Source: Actinomycetota bacterium
GTDB lineage: Bacteria > Actinomycetota > Acidimicrobiia > Acidimicrobiales > MedAcidi-G1
Assembly: GCA_014381945.1 (NCBI GenBank)
Contig: JACNKQ010000035.1
Span: 60,942 to 124,941, forward strand
Direction of reading: 5' to 3'
DNA length: 64,000 nucleotides
Below, one piece after another: positions 1-7,931 of the stretch (within the stretch, counting starts at the first letter, position 1; the number at the start of each line of letters is the position of its first letter). The notes below the pieces were generated by a model, which made no database searches, was not told the DNA's origin, and was given only the letters and a program-made list of their open reading frames with translations. The position numbers and the translations under genes were made by a program.

Positions 1-144
1 GTCCAGGCTGTTCGCCTGGCCGGGGCCAACGGTGCCCGGATCCTGTCGTTTGACGAACCATCCGGGGAGGTGGTCGTGGAGGTCGGCGTGGGTCGGGCAC
101 GCGCCACGGCCCGGGCGCAGACGATCCGGACATTCGCACGATAA
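1..144 (+). CDS. C-terminal end of a TadE-like (pilus/secretion-neighbourhood) protein, cut by the window edge
   Basis: The first 47 codons are open from base 1 and end at TAA 142-144, so only the C-terminus of a longer gene is visible. The segment reads ANGARILSFDEPSGEVVVEV and ends in an Ala/Arg-rich stretch (RARATARAQ). This resembles the end of the small actinobacterial TadE-like proteins found in helicase/secretion neighbourhoods, where an 'AANGARL...V.V.V....RARA' pattern is usual. The resemblance is recalled, not searched, and the fragment is too short to be sure. The next gene starts 65 bases downstream with its own promoter. Confidence 0.4.
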   Translation, partial: VQAVRLAGANGARILSFDEPSGEVVVEVGVGRARATARAQTIRTFAR

Positions 145-195
145 GCCTCGAAGGCCGGGGTCTGGTAGCGACCGGTCCGTTCGCCTGCCCGGCCC

Positions 196-201
196 TAGAC
201 T
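196..201 (+). promoter_or_regulatory. -10 element (TAGACT) for a leaderless mRNA
   Basis: TAGACT fits the actinobacterial -10 consensus TANNNT and lies 7 nt before the GTG at 209, with no Shine-Dalgarno sequence between. Transcription would begin at or next to the start codon. The same arrangement recurs before at least 13 other genes in this window, which supports both the promoter and the start choice. Confidence 0.5.
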
Positions 202-208
202 CCCTACC

Positions 209-1081
209 GTGAACGAAGCGGATCAGGCGGAACCGGACCGTCCAGCGCCGTCGGACGAATCGGAGAACGACACGTCGGCTTCCGGTGAACCGTCCGGGCA
301 GGCACCGGTCTCCTCGGCAAGCCTCGCCCCGGGTGCCAGATCGGCCGATGAACCTCCATCTGCCGTGGCCGACGAAGTCGACGAGGCGCCCCCGCCGGCC
401 GGCCCGGCTACAACAGGAGTCCGGCTCGAGAGGCTCTTCGAGGGGTTGCCCGACGACGAGGCGTCCGCTCCGGTTTCTACGCCGGCTTTTCCGCCGATTG
501 CACCGTCCGAAGAGCAGAAGGCCAGGCGGGGTCCGTCGGTTCCCCGGTTCTCACCGCGGGGGCGGAGCCGCTCGTCCGAGGAGCGCACGCCGCGGCAGCC
601 GCGCCGCGGCTATCGGGTTCGCCGGGTACGGCGGCTCATCCGACACGTCGAGCCCTGGTCGGTGCTCAAGATCGGCCTGGTCTTCTACCTCTGCGTCTGG
701 GGGATGGCCATAATCGCCTCCCAGGCCCTGTGGCGGACCGCCGAGACCGCAGGGGTGATCGAGAAGGTCGAACGCTTCATCGAGGAACTCTTCGCGCTCG
801 AGACGTTCGCCTTCGACACCGACAAGATCTTCCGCCTGTACATGCTGGCAGGCCTCGTCCTCGTCATCGGCGGCACGGCGCTCACCGTGGTGCTTGTTGT
901 CCTGTTCAACCTGATCAGCGACCTCATGGGTGGCATCAGGTTCACGATGATCGAGGAGGAGACAGCCGTTCGGCGTCGTCGGCTGCGTGCCGGCGAGGAG
1001 GTGGTCCCGACCGACAAGGTGGGGCGGCGGCGGCGATCCGATTCGGGGTCCGGACAGGCCGAACCGGGGGGCGACGGGTAG
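209..1081 (+). CDS. DUF3566 transmembrane protein
   Basis: A 290-residue protein. Residues 1 to about 150 are a low-complexity Pro/Ser/Glu/Arg-rich cytoplasmic region. The C-terminal half is the DUF3566 domain: a basic stretch (RRLIRHVEPWSVLKIG), a first membrane helix (LVFYLCVWGMAIIASQALW), a loop, then a second helix (LYMLAGLVLVIGGTALTVVLVVLFNL) and a final LMGGIRFTMIEEE motif. In mycobacteria the DUF3566 gene Rv0007 lies between gyrA and ileT; here it also precedes tRNA-Ile. Its molecular function is not established. The GTG at 209 is preferred over upstream in-frame starts because a -10 hexamer sits 7 nt before it. Confidence 0.85.
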   Translation: MNEADQAEPDRPAPSDESENDTSASGEPSGQAPVSSASLAPGARSADEPPSAVADEVDEAPPPAGPATTGVRLERLFEGLPDDEASAPVSTPAFPPIAPSEEQKARRGPSVPRFSPRGRSRSSEERTPRQPRRGYRVRRVRRLIRHVEPWSVLKIGLVFYLCVWGMAIIASQALWRTAETAGVIEKVERFIEELFALETFAFDTDKIFRLYMLAGLVLVIGGTALTVVLVVLFNLISDLMGGIRFTMIEEETAVRRRRLRAGEEVVPTDKVGRRRRSDSGSGQAEPGGDG

Positions 1082-1117
1082 GCGGCGACCAGCGGTCCCG
1101 CTACGGTTCCCGGACCG

Positions 1118-1191
<74 letters not shown>

Positions 1192-1228
1192 CACTCCCGT
1201 AGCCCCGTTCGATATCTAGGATCCGACC

Positions 1229-1366
1229 ATGCGCATGATCCGGAGGGCGATCGCAGCACTCGCCGCTGCAGCGACCATGGCGGCGGGGCTCCGAATGGCC
1301 GGAGGAGCGCCCGTCGAGCGCCAGTCGGGTGGTTGGCGGCCGCTCGAGGGACCGGACCTGACGTGA
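1229..1366 (+). CDS. Small membrane-anchored protein of 45 residues after tRNA-Ile
   Basis: An ATG at 1229 opens a 45-codon frame that ends in TGA at 1364-1366 and overlaps the GTG start of the next gene by four bases (GTGA), a typical translational-coupling junction. The product has a basic N-terminus (MRMIRRA), one short Ala-rich hydrophobic stretch, and a C-terminus rich in Arg, Trp and Pro (SGGWRPLEGPDLT). Actinobacteria carry tiny DLW-39-type proteins near the DUF3566/tRNA locus; this one has similar size, location and layout, but I cannot confirm homology. The overlap with its neighbour is the best evidence that it is translated. Confidence 0.5.
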   Translation: MRMIRRAIAALAAAATMAAGLRMAGGAPVERQSGGWRPLEGPDLT

Positions 1367-2385
1367 GTCGTGTTGCCATCTTCGGCGCCGGGGCGGTCGG
1401 AATTCGGGTCGCCCGGCACCTGCTGGCTGGCGGGTCAGCGGTTCATGTCGACCGGGTGGTCCTGCGCGACGTGGACCCCGAACGTTTGTCCGGGGCACTG
1501 GCCGTCCTCGATGCCGCCGCCTCGGAGGGACGAGTCGAGGTTGAGCTTGCTCCCTTTCCCGACCGGGTCGATGCCGATGTCATCGTCGTCGCCACGCCTC
1601 GGGGAACGCAGTTGGCGGCGGTCAGGGACGCCCTCTCGGGTGGCATTCCGGTCGTCCTGAGCGGCGACGGCCTTGCCGAGACCGTCGCAGTATCGCGGCT
1701 CGCCGACGAGGCCGGAGAACGGGGGGTTCCGGTGGTGCTCGGTGCGGGTTTTGCTCCCGGCCTGTCCGGTGTCCTGGCCGCACATGCCCGGTCCTGGTTC
1801 GACCATGTCGACGAGATCCACATTGCAAAGGCGGGTGCGGGAGGCCCAGCATGTGCCCTTGTCCACCACCGCGCCTTGAGCAGGCTGTCGTACGACTGGC
1901 GGAGCGGTGGATGGCGACGACGGCCGGGTGGTTCGGGTCGCGAGCTCTGCTGGTTTCCCGAGCCCGTGGGTCCCATGGACTGCTATCGGGCGGCCCTGCC
2001 CGATCCCGTGCTCCTTCACCATGCGTTTCCCGAGGTGGAGCGCATCACGGCCCGCATGGCTGCGACCCGGCTCGACCGCCTGACGGCGCCGCTTCCGATG
2101 TTGAGTCCGACCCACGTCGAAGGTGGGGTGGGAGCTGTTCGCGTCGAGGTCCGTGGCCGACGGGGCAGCACCCAGGATGTCCGTGTCCTGGGGGTGGCCG
2201 AACGTCCGGCCGTGGCAGCTGCTGCGGTGGCCGCCACGACGGTCGAATGGGCGCTGGATGGCCGCCTGCGGGTCCGGGGGATGGCGAGCCTCCCTGAGAT
2301 GGTGGAGCCGGTGGCGTTCCTCCATACCGTGGCCGACCGTGGCCTGGTGGCGGAGATCTTCGAGGGCGAACATGCGGTGGTTTGA
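1363..2385 (+). CDS. Saccharopine dehydrogenase-like NAD(P)-binding protein
   Basis: A 340-residue protein starting at GTG 1363. It opens with a Rossmann dinucleotide-binding motif (VAIFGAGAVGIRVARHLL) and a second strand ending in DVDPERL, followed by VDADVIVVATP, the pattern of saccharopine dehydrogenase/homospermidine synthase-type oxidoreductases. Around residue 120 there is a Gly-rich GAGFAPGLSGVLAAH segment, also typical of that family. The substrate is not predictable. It overlaps the small gene upstream by 4 nt and the DUF3105 lipoprotein downstream by 14 nt, so the three are probably co-transcribed. Confidence 0.7.
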   Translation: MSRVAIFGAGAVGIRVARHLLAGGSAVHVDRVVLRDVDPERLSGALAVLDAAASEGRVEVELAPFPDRVDADVIVVATPRGTQLAAVRDALSGGIPVVLSGDGLAETVAVSRLADEAGERGVPVVLGAGFAPGLSGVLAAHARSWFDHVDEIHIAKAGAGGPACALVHHRALSRLSYDWRSGGWRRRPGGSGRELCWFPEPVGPMDCYRAALPDPVLLHHAFPEVERITARMAATRLDRLTAPLPMLSPTHVEGGVGAVRVEVRGRRGSTQDVRVLGVAERPAVAAAAVAATTVEWALDGRLRVRGMASLPEMVEPVAFLHTVADRGLVAEIFEGEHAVV

Positions 2386-2950
2386 GGTGGCCGGGCGTGC
2401 GGCGGCCGGGCTCGTGGTGGCGATCGTCGCGTCTTCGGTTGTGGGTTGCAGCGGCGATGAAGGGACTGGTGGCGAAGGGACCGGTGTCGTACCGGACGGT
2501 GTAGAGCGCATCATGGTCACGAGCCGGGAGCACACCGATGCCGATGTCGACTATCCGACGATCCCGCCGGCGGGTGGCGATCATCTCGGGGTCTGGCACA
2601 ACTGTGGCCTGTACACGGTCGAGTTGCACGATGAGGCGGCGGTGCACAGCCTCGAACACGGCGCCGTCTGGATCACATACCGGCCGGATGTCGGGGTGGC
2701 GGGGATCGTGTCGCTCACCGGGCAGCTCACCGGTGTCGACAAGGTGCTGTTGTCGCCGTATCCGGACCAGGAGGCCGCTGTCGTTGCAACGGCATGGGCG
2801 CGGCGCCTGGAGCTTGACGGACCGGACGATCCTCGATTGCTGGCCTTCGTCGACACCTACCGTGATGCCGAAACAGCGCCAGAGCCCGGCGTGGCCTGTG
2901 AGGGCGGGATCGGGGAGCCGCCTGCTGATCCGCTTGCAGGGTTGCGGTAG
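2372..2950 (+). CDS. DUF3105 lipoprotein
   Basis: A 192-residue protein with a lipoprotein signal: a basic and hydrophobic N-terminus followed by the lipobox SVVGC with Cys26. The body is the DUF3105 domain: DYPTIPPAGGDHLGVWHNCG, then HSLEHGAVWITY, KVLLSPYP and a late PEPGVACEGG with a conserved Cys. The His/Cys pattern is suggestive of metal or redox chemistry, but no function is established for the family. The start overlaps the end of the preceding oxidoreductase by 14 nt. It should be anchored on the outer face of the cytoplasmic membrane. Confidence 0.8.
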   Translation: MRWFEVAGRAAAGLVVAIVASSVVGCSGDEGTGGEGTGVVPDGVERIMVTSREHTDADVDYPTIPPAGGDHLGVWHNCGLYTVELHDEAAVHSLEHGAVWITYRPDVGVAGIVSLTGQLTGVDKVLLSPYPDQEAAVVATAWARRLELDGPDDPRLLAFVDTYRDAETAPEPGVACEGGIGEPPADPLAGLR

Positions 2951-2980
2951 AGCCCCTGAGTTGGAGGGCTGCGAAAGGTC

Positions 2981-3754
2981 TCAGTCGGCGAGGATTCCTA
3001 GTATCTCGGCGTGGAGGGCGTGGTTGGTTGCCAGGGCGGTACCGCCTTCGGCGGTCACCGTTCCGGCGAAGTCGCTGAATACGCCGCCTGCCTCGGGAAT
3101 GATCGTGAGGAACGGGGCCACGTCCCAGCGGTTCACGATCGGATCGACCATCGCATCGACCCGGCCGGTGGCGACGAGGACGTAGCCGTAGGCGTCGCCC
3201 CAGGTCCGGATGACGGTGCCGGGCGCCACGAAGGACTGCAGGGCTTCAGCGGACGGCCAGTAGTCGACCCCGCTGGTGACGATGCATGCGCCGGGAATGT
3301 CGGCATGGGTCGAAACGAGCGTTGGTTCGCCGTCGACAAAGCAGCCCAGCCCCCGCCCTGCCCACACGCACTCGTCGAGGCCGGGGATGTTGACCACCCC
3401 GACGGCTGGGCCGTGCTCGTCCTCGAGTGACACCAGGTTGCCGTACAGGGGTACGCCCCGGATGAACGACTCGGTGCCGTCGATCGGGTCGAGTATCCAG
3501 GTGCGACCCGATGGTCCGGTTGTGTCCGGTTCTTCTTCGCCGACGACCGCATCGTCGGGAAATTCAGCGGCGATCCGCTCGCGGAGCAGGCGCTCGGCGG
3601 AGCGGTCGGCGATGGTGACCGGGCTGCCGTCGGCCTTGCCCTCCACGTCGAGGTCGGCTCTGCGAAAGTAGTTGAGGGTGAGCTCGCCGGCCTCGCGTGC
3701 GATGTCGACTGCGAAGTTGACGAGGGCATCGTCCACGGGGGGAGCGTCCGGCAT
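2981..3754 (-). CDS. hisN: Inositol-monophosphatase-family phosphatase, HisN-type histidinol-phosphatase
   Basis: A 257-residue Mg-dependent sugar-phosphatase-fold enzyme. The metal-binding motifs are present: GEEEP around residue 73, WILDPIDGTESF around 86-97 (Asp89, Asp92) and NRWDVAPF near 208. The sequence RTWGDAYGYVLVATGRVDAM matches the histidinol-phosphatase (HisN) branch better than true inositol monophosphatases, where this position differs. HisN removes phosphate from L-histidinol phosphate in histidine synthesis. No other his gene is nearby, so the substrate call is family-based. The ATG at 3754 is supported by a TAGGCT hexamer (3762-3767 on the plus strand, read on minus) 7 nt upstream, implying a leaderless mRNA. 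Confidence 0.75.
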   Translation of the reverse strand: MPDAPPVDDALVNFAVDIAREAGELTLNYFRRADLDVEGKADGSPVTIADRSAERLLRERIAAEFPDDAVVGEEEPDTTGPSGRTWILDPIDGTESFIRGVPLYGNLVSLEDEHGPAVGVVNIPGLDECVWAGRGLGCFVDGEPTLVSTHADIPGACIVTSGVDYWPSAEALQSFVAPGTVIRTWGDAYGYVLVATGRVDAMVDPIVNRWDVAPFLTIIPEAGGVFSDFAGTVTAEGGTALATNHALHAEILGILAD

Positions 3755-3773
3755 GGAGGCGAGCCTACGGTGC

Positions 3774-3792
3774 GACATCCGACGTGGATGTC
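3774..3792. promoter_or_regulatory. Inverted repeat GACATCC-GACGT-GGATGTC in a divergent promoter region
   Basis: Two perfect 7-nt arms flank a 5-nt centre that is also palindromic. It lies 7 bp upstream of the -10 of hisN and 117 bp before the start of the divergent protease gene. This is the position and shape of a dimeric repressor site. No regulator can be assigned. Confidence 0.35.
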
Positions 3793-3908
3793 CGCATTTC
3801 ATGTCGAAACCGGGCACAGCGCGTGGCCGCTGTCGCGCTCGCCGTGTTGGCGCCTACGATGGGGCGACCCAGGGGCGCAGGGAGCGCCCAGGGGGCGGAA
3901 CGGATGCC

Positions 3909-6900
3909 GTGGACTTGACGAAGACGCTGGGGGCGCTGACCGTCGGCACGATGCTGTCGCTCGTCCTGCTGGTCGGGGTCATTGCCGGTCCTGCAGCGGC
4001 CGATCCGGTCGGTTCCGCCTACGCCGAGTCCGACCTGCCCGACCTGCTCTGGGCGGCCGACCACCTGGGGCTCGACGGAGCAGAAGGTCTCCAGCGAACC
4101 GGCGTTGCCGTCATCAACTTCATCCTCAACATCTCGGGGCGGACCGACCCGGAGTGCGACCTCGACTACGGAGGCCTGATCGATCCGTACGGCACCCGCC
4201 GCTATGAGTCGCAGTGGGTAGGCGAGGACCTGGCGATGCTCGACTGGGTCGCCGACCACTACTGCATCAGCCGTGAGCAGTCACAGGTCTTCGGGGCGGC
4301 GCTGCTCAGCTTCTTCGCCGGCCTCGACGCCGGCGCCCGGGGCATCGAGATCGTTCGCCCGGCCGTACCCGCAGCGGTTGCGGTGGTGCCCGTGGCCTTC
4401 AGTGGAGTGGGCACGCAGACGGTCTCGCTGACCTCGGGCCTGCCATCGGACTACCAGATCGTGTCGTTCACACATGCAGGGCCGGGGTCGTTCCGGGTCG
4501 CGTCCCTCGATGTGGCGGGCAATGAACTCGAGGTTCTCATCGACCGGGTTGGCACCTTCCGGGGGCGGATCGTAGCCGACGACCCGGAATCCTTTGCCGC
4601 ACTCGCGGTGGTGGCCGATGGCGAGTGGTCGGCGGCCTTCCTGCCGATGGCGTCGGCGACGCCGTTCGGTTCGGGCCTCACGGCGGGGGGAATGCAGGAC
4701 GATGTGCTGCTCCTGCCTGATCCGGTGGTCGACGGGGCAGGCCTGGTCACGGCACGCCATGACGGATCGGCCAACTTCATCGTCTGGGAGTACGGACCCG
4801 ACGGTCAGGCGGCCGCACTGCCGATCAACGAGATCGGGGCCTTCTCCGGACAGGTGGAGCTGACGGCAGGGTCCCGGTTCCTCGAGGTCGCCGCAAACGG
4901 CGAATGGGTGATGGCCCTGGGGGCCAGCCTCCCGCCACGCCGGGTGGGCGTTCCCGGGGTGGACAGGGGTGACGGGAGCCTGGGGATCACCTGGTCGGCT
5001 CCCGGCGACGGTGGGTCTCCGATCACCGGCTACGACGTATGGGTAAAGCCGGCAGCAGTCGCCGACCTTGTCGAGAACTGGACGCGGGTCGAGGCGCCGG
5101 CGGGGGTCACCGCCCATTCGGCGACGGAGTTGGCCAACGGCACCACGTATCACGTCCGCGTTCGGGCCCGCAACGGTGCCGGTGCCGGCCCCTGGTCGGA
5201 GGCCGTGGCGATGGCCCCGTTGTCGACCAGCACGCCCGACACGGTCGACGCCCTGGTGGCCACCGTCGGCGACCGTGAGGTCCAACTGTCATGGTCGGCG
5301 CCGGCGTCCGGAACCGACGGTGTCACCTACCGGGTCATCTGGTACGACGAGGATGCCGGTGCCATCGTAGAGACGCAGTCCCGGTCGGGATCGATCCGTG
5401 CCCAACGGCGGGAGTTGTCCGTGAGGGCACGTGGCCTGCTGGTCGCACCGCCGCCTACCGTTCGCCTGCCGTCCATCGTCGGCGGTTCAACGACATCGAT
5501 CGCCGACCATCCCCACACGGTCGCGATCCTCTCGGCGGACATAGCCGACGGGTTCTCGGCCCAGTTCTGCGGTGGGACGCTCGTGACTCCCCGGTGGGTG
5601 GTGACGGCGGCCCACTGTGTCTCCGACCTTGCGGTCGCAGAGGTCGAGGTCGCTGCCGGTGTCAGCAGCCTGGCTGCGATAGGTGCCGGCGACCGACTTG
5701 CCATCGAGTCGATGTACGTGCATCCCGACTACGACGGCGAACTGGTGCTCAACGACATCGCGCTGCTGTACCTGGCAGCCGCCGTCGAAGCGGTCGCAGC
5801 CGATCCCATCCCGTGGCAGGGAACTGGCGCAGCGCCGGTTTCGGGGACGCCTCTCTCCACTTCGGGGTGGGGCTCTACCGATGTCGCCGGAGAAGAGTTC
5901 GGGTCGGATCTGCGTAGCGCGGCCTCGACCGTGCTGGCGGGGCCCGGTGAGGACGTCTGTGGCGACTGGCCGGACTTCCAGTCCGACACGGAACTCTGCG
6001 TGGGTGGCGAGGCAGGCGTCGGCGCCTGCCTTGGCGACAGCGGTGGCCCGGTGGTGGCCGAACTCGGGGCGACGAGGCTTGTCGGCGTTGTCTCGTACGG
6101 GTTGACGGGCAGCTGCGCCGACGGGTCCTTTCCGAACGTAGCGACCCGGGTCAGCGGGTTCGCCGACTGGATCGCCGGGTTCGTTGGCACGCCCTGGCAG
6201 GAGGCAGTCGGCCTCACGGATCCGTCGTACACCATCAGCGGCCTTGTCAACGGACGGACCTACACCTTCCGGGTTTCGGCCACGAACGCGTACGGGGTGA
6301 CCTCCGGATCGACTGCCGTCCTTGTGACACCGGTCGGCCCACCCGACCAGGCGGCGACAGCGACGGGCGTCGGCGGATTCGGCAGCGCCACGCTGACATG
6401 GACTGCGCCGTTCACGGCCGACGGCCATCCGATCACCGACTACGTCATCGAGACCTCGGGTGACGACGGGGCGACCTGGGTTGTGGTCGAGGACGGTGTG
6501 TCGACGGAGGTCAGCGCCGTGTTGGCCGGCTTCGACAACGGTCGCACGATGATCTTCCGGGTGGCCGCCGTCAACGACCTCGGAACCGGTGGGTTCTCGG
6601 AAGGCGTGTCCGTGCTCATAGGCACACCGGACGCGCCGCCGGACGTGGCCGTGTCGACGGTGGGCGATGGCCAGGCGACCCTGACCTGGACTACTCCGAC
6701 GGCAGATGGCGGGTCGGCGATCACCGACTACGTAGTCGGGTACTCAACGGACGGTGGCACCACATGGACCACCTTCGACGACGGCGTGTCCGGCGAGGTC
6801 GGAGCGACGGTCTCGGGTCTCGCCAACGGCGTGACATACACGTTCCGGGTGGCGACGGTGACCGGGATCGGAACCGGCCCGTGGTCGTCGACGGTCAGCG

Positions 6901-7478
6901 GCGTTCCGGGCCGACCCTCGGTTGTCGTCGACCTGGCGGCCACGTCGGGCAACGGCCAGGTGACGCTTGCCTGGGCTGCTCCTGCGGCCGTCGGCGGGTC
7001 GGCCGTCACCGACTACGTGGTTGCCACCTCGGTTGACGATGGGGCCACCTGGGCGACTTTCGAGGACGGAACCTCGGTGGAGGTCGGGGCCGTGGTCACC
7101 GGCCTCTCCAACGGGACGTCGTATCGGCTCAGGGTGGCGGTTGTGACGGCCATCGGCACAAGCGAATGGGCGGAGGTGGTTTCGGTGCCGGCGGCCGTGC
7201 CGGAGGTTCCGACAGGACTCTCGATCATGGTGGGGAGTGGCCGCCTGACCCTGTCGTGGGTCACGCCCTCGAACGGCGGGTCCGCCATCACGGCCGTGCA
7301 TGTCGAGATCTCGAGCGACGGCGGCGCAACGTGGACCTCGTTCCAGGCCGGAGCCGGTACCACGTCGGCCACGGTGACGGGCCTGGTCTCCGGACAGGTC
7401 CACTCGATGCGGGTGTCGATCGAGAACGCTGTCGGCGTGGGGGCGGCATCAGCGGCCCTTACCGCCACCGTGGGCTGA
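3909..7478 (+). CDS. Secreted multidomain protein: fibronectin type III repeats with an inserted trypsin-like serine protease
   Basis: A 1189-residue protein with an N-terminal signal sequence (hydrophobic core TMLSLVLLVGVIAGPAAA). Residues about 30-140 are an uncharacterised alpha-helical region with SLH-like character, and about 140-340 look beta-rich. A first FN3 domain covers about 343-437. A second FN3 begins near 440 and is interrupted by a complete S1 (trypsin) domain at 523-760, with IVGG at 523, His569 in TAAHC, Asp616 in NDIALL and Ser711 in GDSGGP. The FN3 then resumes and completes by about 807. Four further FN3 domains follow to the C-terminus. The IVGG suggests zymogen activation by cleavage. 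No sorting motif or C-terminal membrane anchor is visible, so it is probably released. GTG 3909 was chosen because it directly precedes the signal peptide; TTG 3915 is an alternative. Confidence 0.85.
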   Translation: MDLTKTLGALTVGTMLSLVLLVGVIAGPAAADPVGSAYAESDLPDLLWAADHLGLDGAEGLQRTGVAVINFILNISGRTDPECDLDYGGLIDPYGTRRYESQWVGEDLAMLDWVADHYCISREQSQVFGAALLSFFAGLDAGARGIEIVRPAVPAAVAVVPVAFSGVGTQTVSLTSGLPSDYQIVSFTHAGPGSFRVASLDVAGNELEVLIDRVGTFRGRIVADDPESFAALAVVADGEWSAAFLPMASATPFGSGLTAGGMQDDVLLLPDPVVDGAGLVTARHDGSANFIVWEYGPDGQAAALPINEIGAFSGQVELTAGSRFLEVAANGEWVMALGASLPPRRVGVPGVDRGDGSLGITWSAPGDGGSPITGYDVWVKPAAVADLVENWTRVEAPAGVTAHSATELANGTTYHVRVRARNGAGAGPWSEAVAMAPLSTSTPDTVDALVATVGDREVQLSWSAPASGTDGVTYRVIWYDEDAGAIVETQSRSGSIRAQRRELSVRARGLLVAPPPTVRLPSIVGGSTTSIADHPHTVAILSADIADGFSAQFCGGTLVTPRWVVTAAHCVSDLAVAEVEVAAGVSSLAAIGAGDRLAIESMYVHPDYDGELVLNDIALLYLAAAVEAVAADPIPWQGTGAAPVSGTPLSTSGWGSTDVAGEEFGSDLRSAASTVLAGPGEDVCGDWPDFQSDTELCVGGEAGVGACLGDSGGPVVAELGATRLVGVVSYGLTGSCADGSFPNVATRVSGFADWIAGFVGTPWQEAVGLTDPSYTISGLVNGRTYTFRVSATNAYGVTSGSTAVLVTPVGPPDQAATATGVGGFGSATLTWTAPFTADGHPITDYVIETSGDDGATWVVVEDGVSTEVSAVLAGFDNGRTMIFRVAAVNDLGTGGFSEGVSVLIGTPDAPPDVAVSTVGDGQATLTWTTPTADGGSAITDYVVGYSTDGGTTWTTFDDGVSGEVGATVSGLANGVTYTFRVATVTGIGTGPWSSTVSGVPGRPSVVVDLAATSGNGQVTLAWAAPAAVGGSAVTDYVVATSVDDGATWATFEDGTSVEVGAVVTGLSNGTSYRLRVAVVTAIGTSEWAEVVSVPAAVPEVPTGLSIMVGSGRLTLSWVTPSNGGSAITAVHVEISSDGGATWTSFQAGAGTTSATVTGLVSGQVHSMRVSIENAVGVGAASAALTATVG

Positions 7479-7508
7479 TCGGGTCGTTGGTCCTCAGAGG
7501 TAATTCAG

Positions 7509-7582
7509 CGCGCTCGGAGGGACTCGAACCCCCAACCTTCTGATCCGTAATCAGATGCTCTATCCAATTGAGCTACGAGCGC
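7509..7582 (-). tRNA. tRNA-Arg(ACG)
   Basis: On the minus strand the acceptor GCGCTCG (7582-7576) pairs with CGAGCGC (7516-7510). The anticodon loop TTACGGA carries ACG, and the T loop is TTCGAGT. CCA is not encoded. Confidence 0.96.
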
Positions 7583-7635
7583 AGGCGCCCGAGTCTACGA
7601 GCGGTCCATGATCACCCACTGCCGGCAGGTGACGT

Positions 7636-7729
7636 TGGCGGAGAGGGTGGGATTCGAACCCACGATGAGCTTTTGGGCCCATACTCCCTTAGCAGGGGAG
7701 CGCCTTCAACCTGGCTCGGCCACCTCTCC
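7636..7729 (-). tRNA. tRNA-Ser(GCT)
   Basis: A class II tRNA with a long variable arm. The acceptor GGAGAGG pairs with CCTCTCC, the anticodon loop contains GCT, and the discriminator G is followed by an encoded CCA (plus-strand positions 7638-7636). Confidence 0.96.
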
Positions 7730-7790
7730 TCGGGCAGGGATGCTACCGGCGGCCCCGAGACCGCGGACCCCTGCCGTTACGCTGCGCCAC

Positions 7791-7878
7791 GGAGGGATGG
7801 CAGAGTGGACGATTGCGACGGTCTTGAAAACCGTTGAGCCTCACGGCTCCGGGGGTTCGAATCCCCCTCCCTCCGCCA
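7791..7878 (+). tRNA. tRNA-Ser(TGA)
   Basis: The acceptor GGAGGGA (7791-7797) pairs with TCCCTCC (7868-7874). The anticodon loop CTTGAAA carries TGA, the variable arm is long, and discriminator G plus CCA is encoded at 7875-7878. It is divergent from tRNA-Ser(GCT). Confidence 0.96.
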
Positions 7879-7931
7879 GATCGGACACCGGGTCGCCCGG
7901 CGCCTCGCCGGCCGGTCAGACGGCCGACAGG

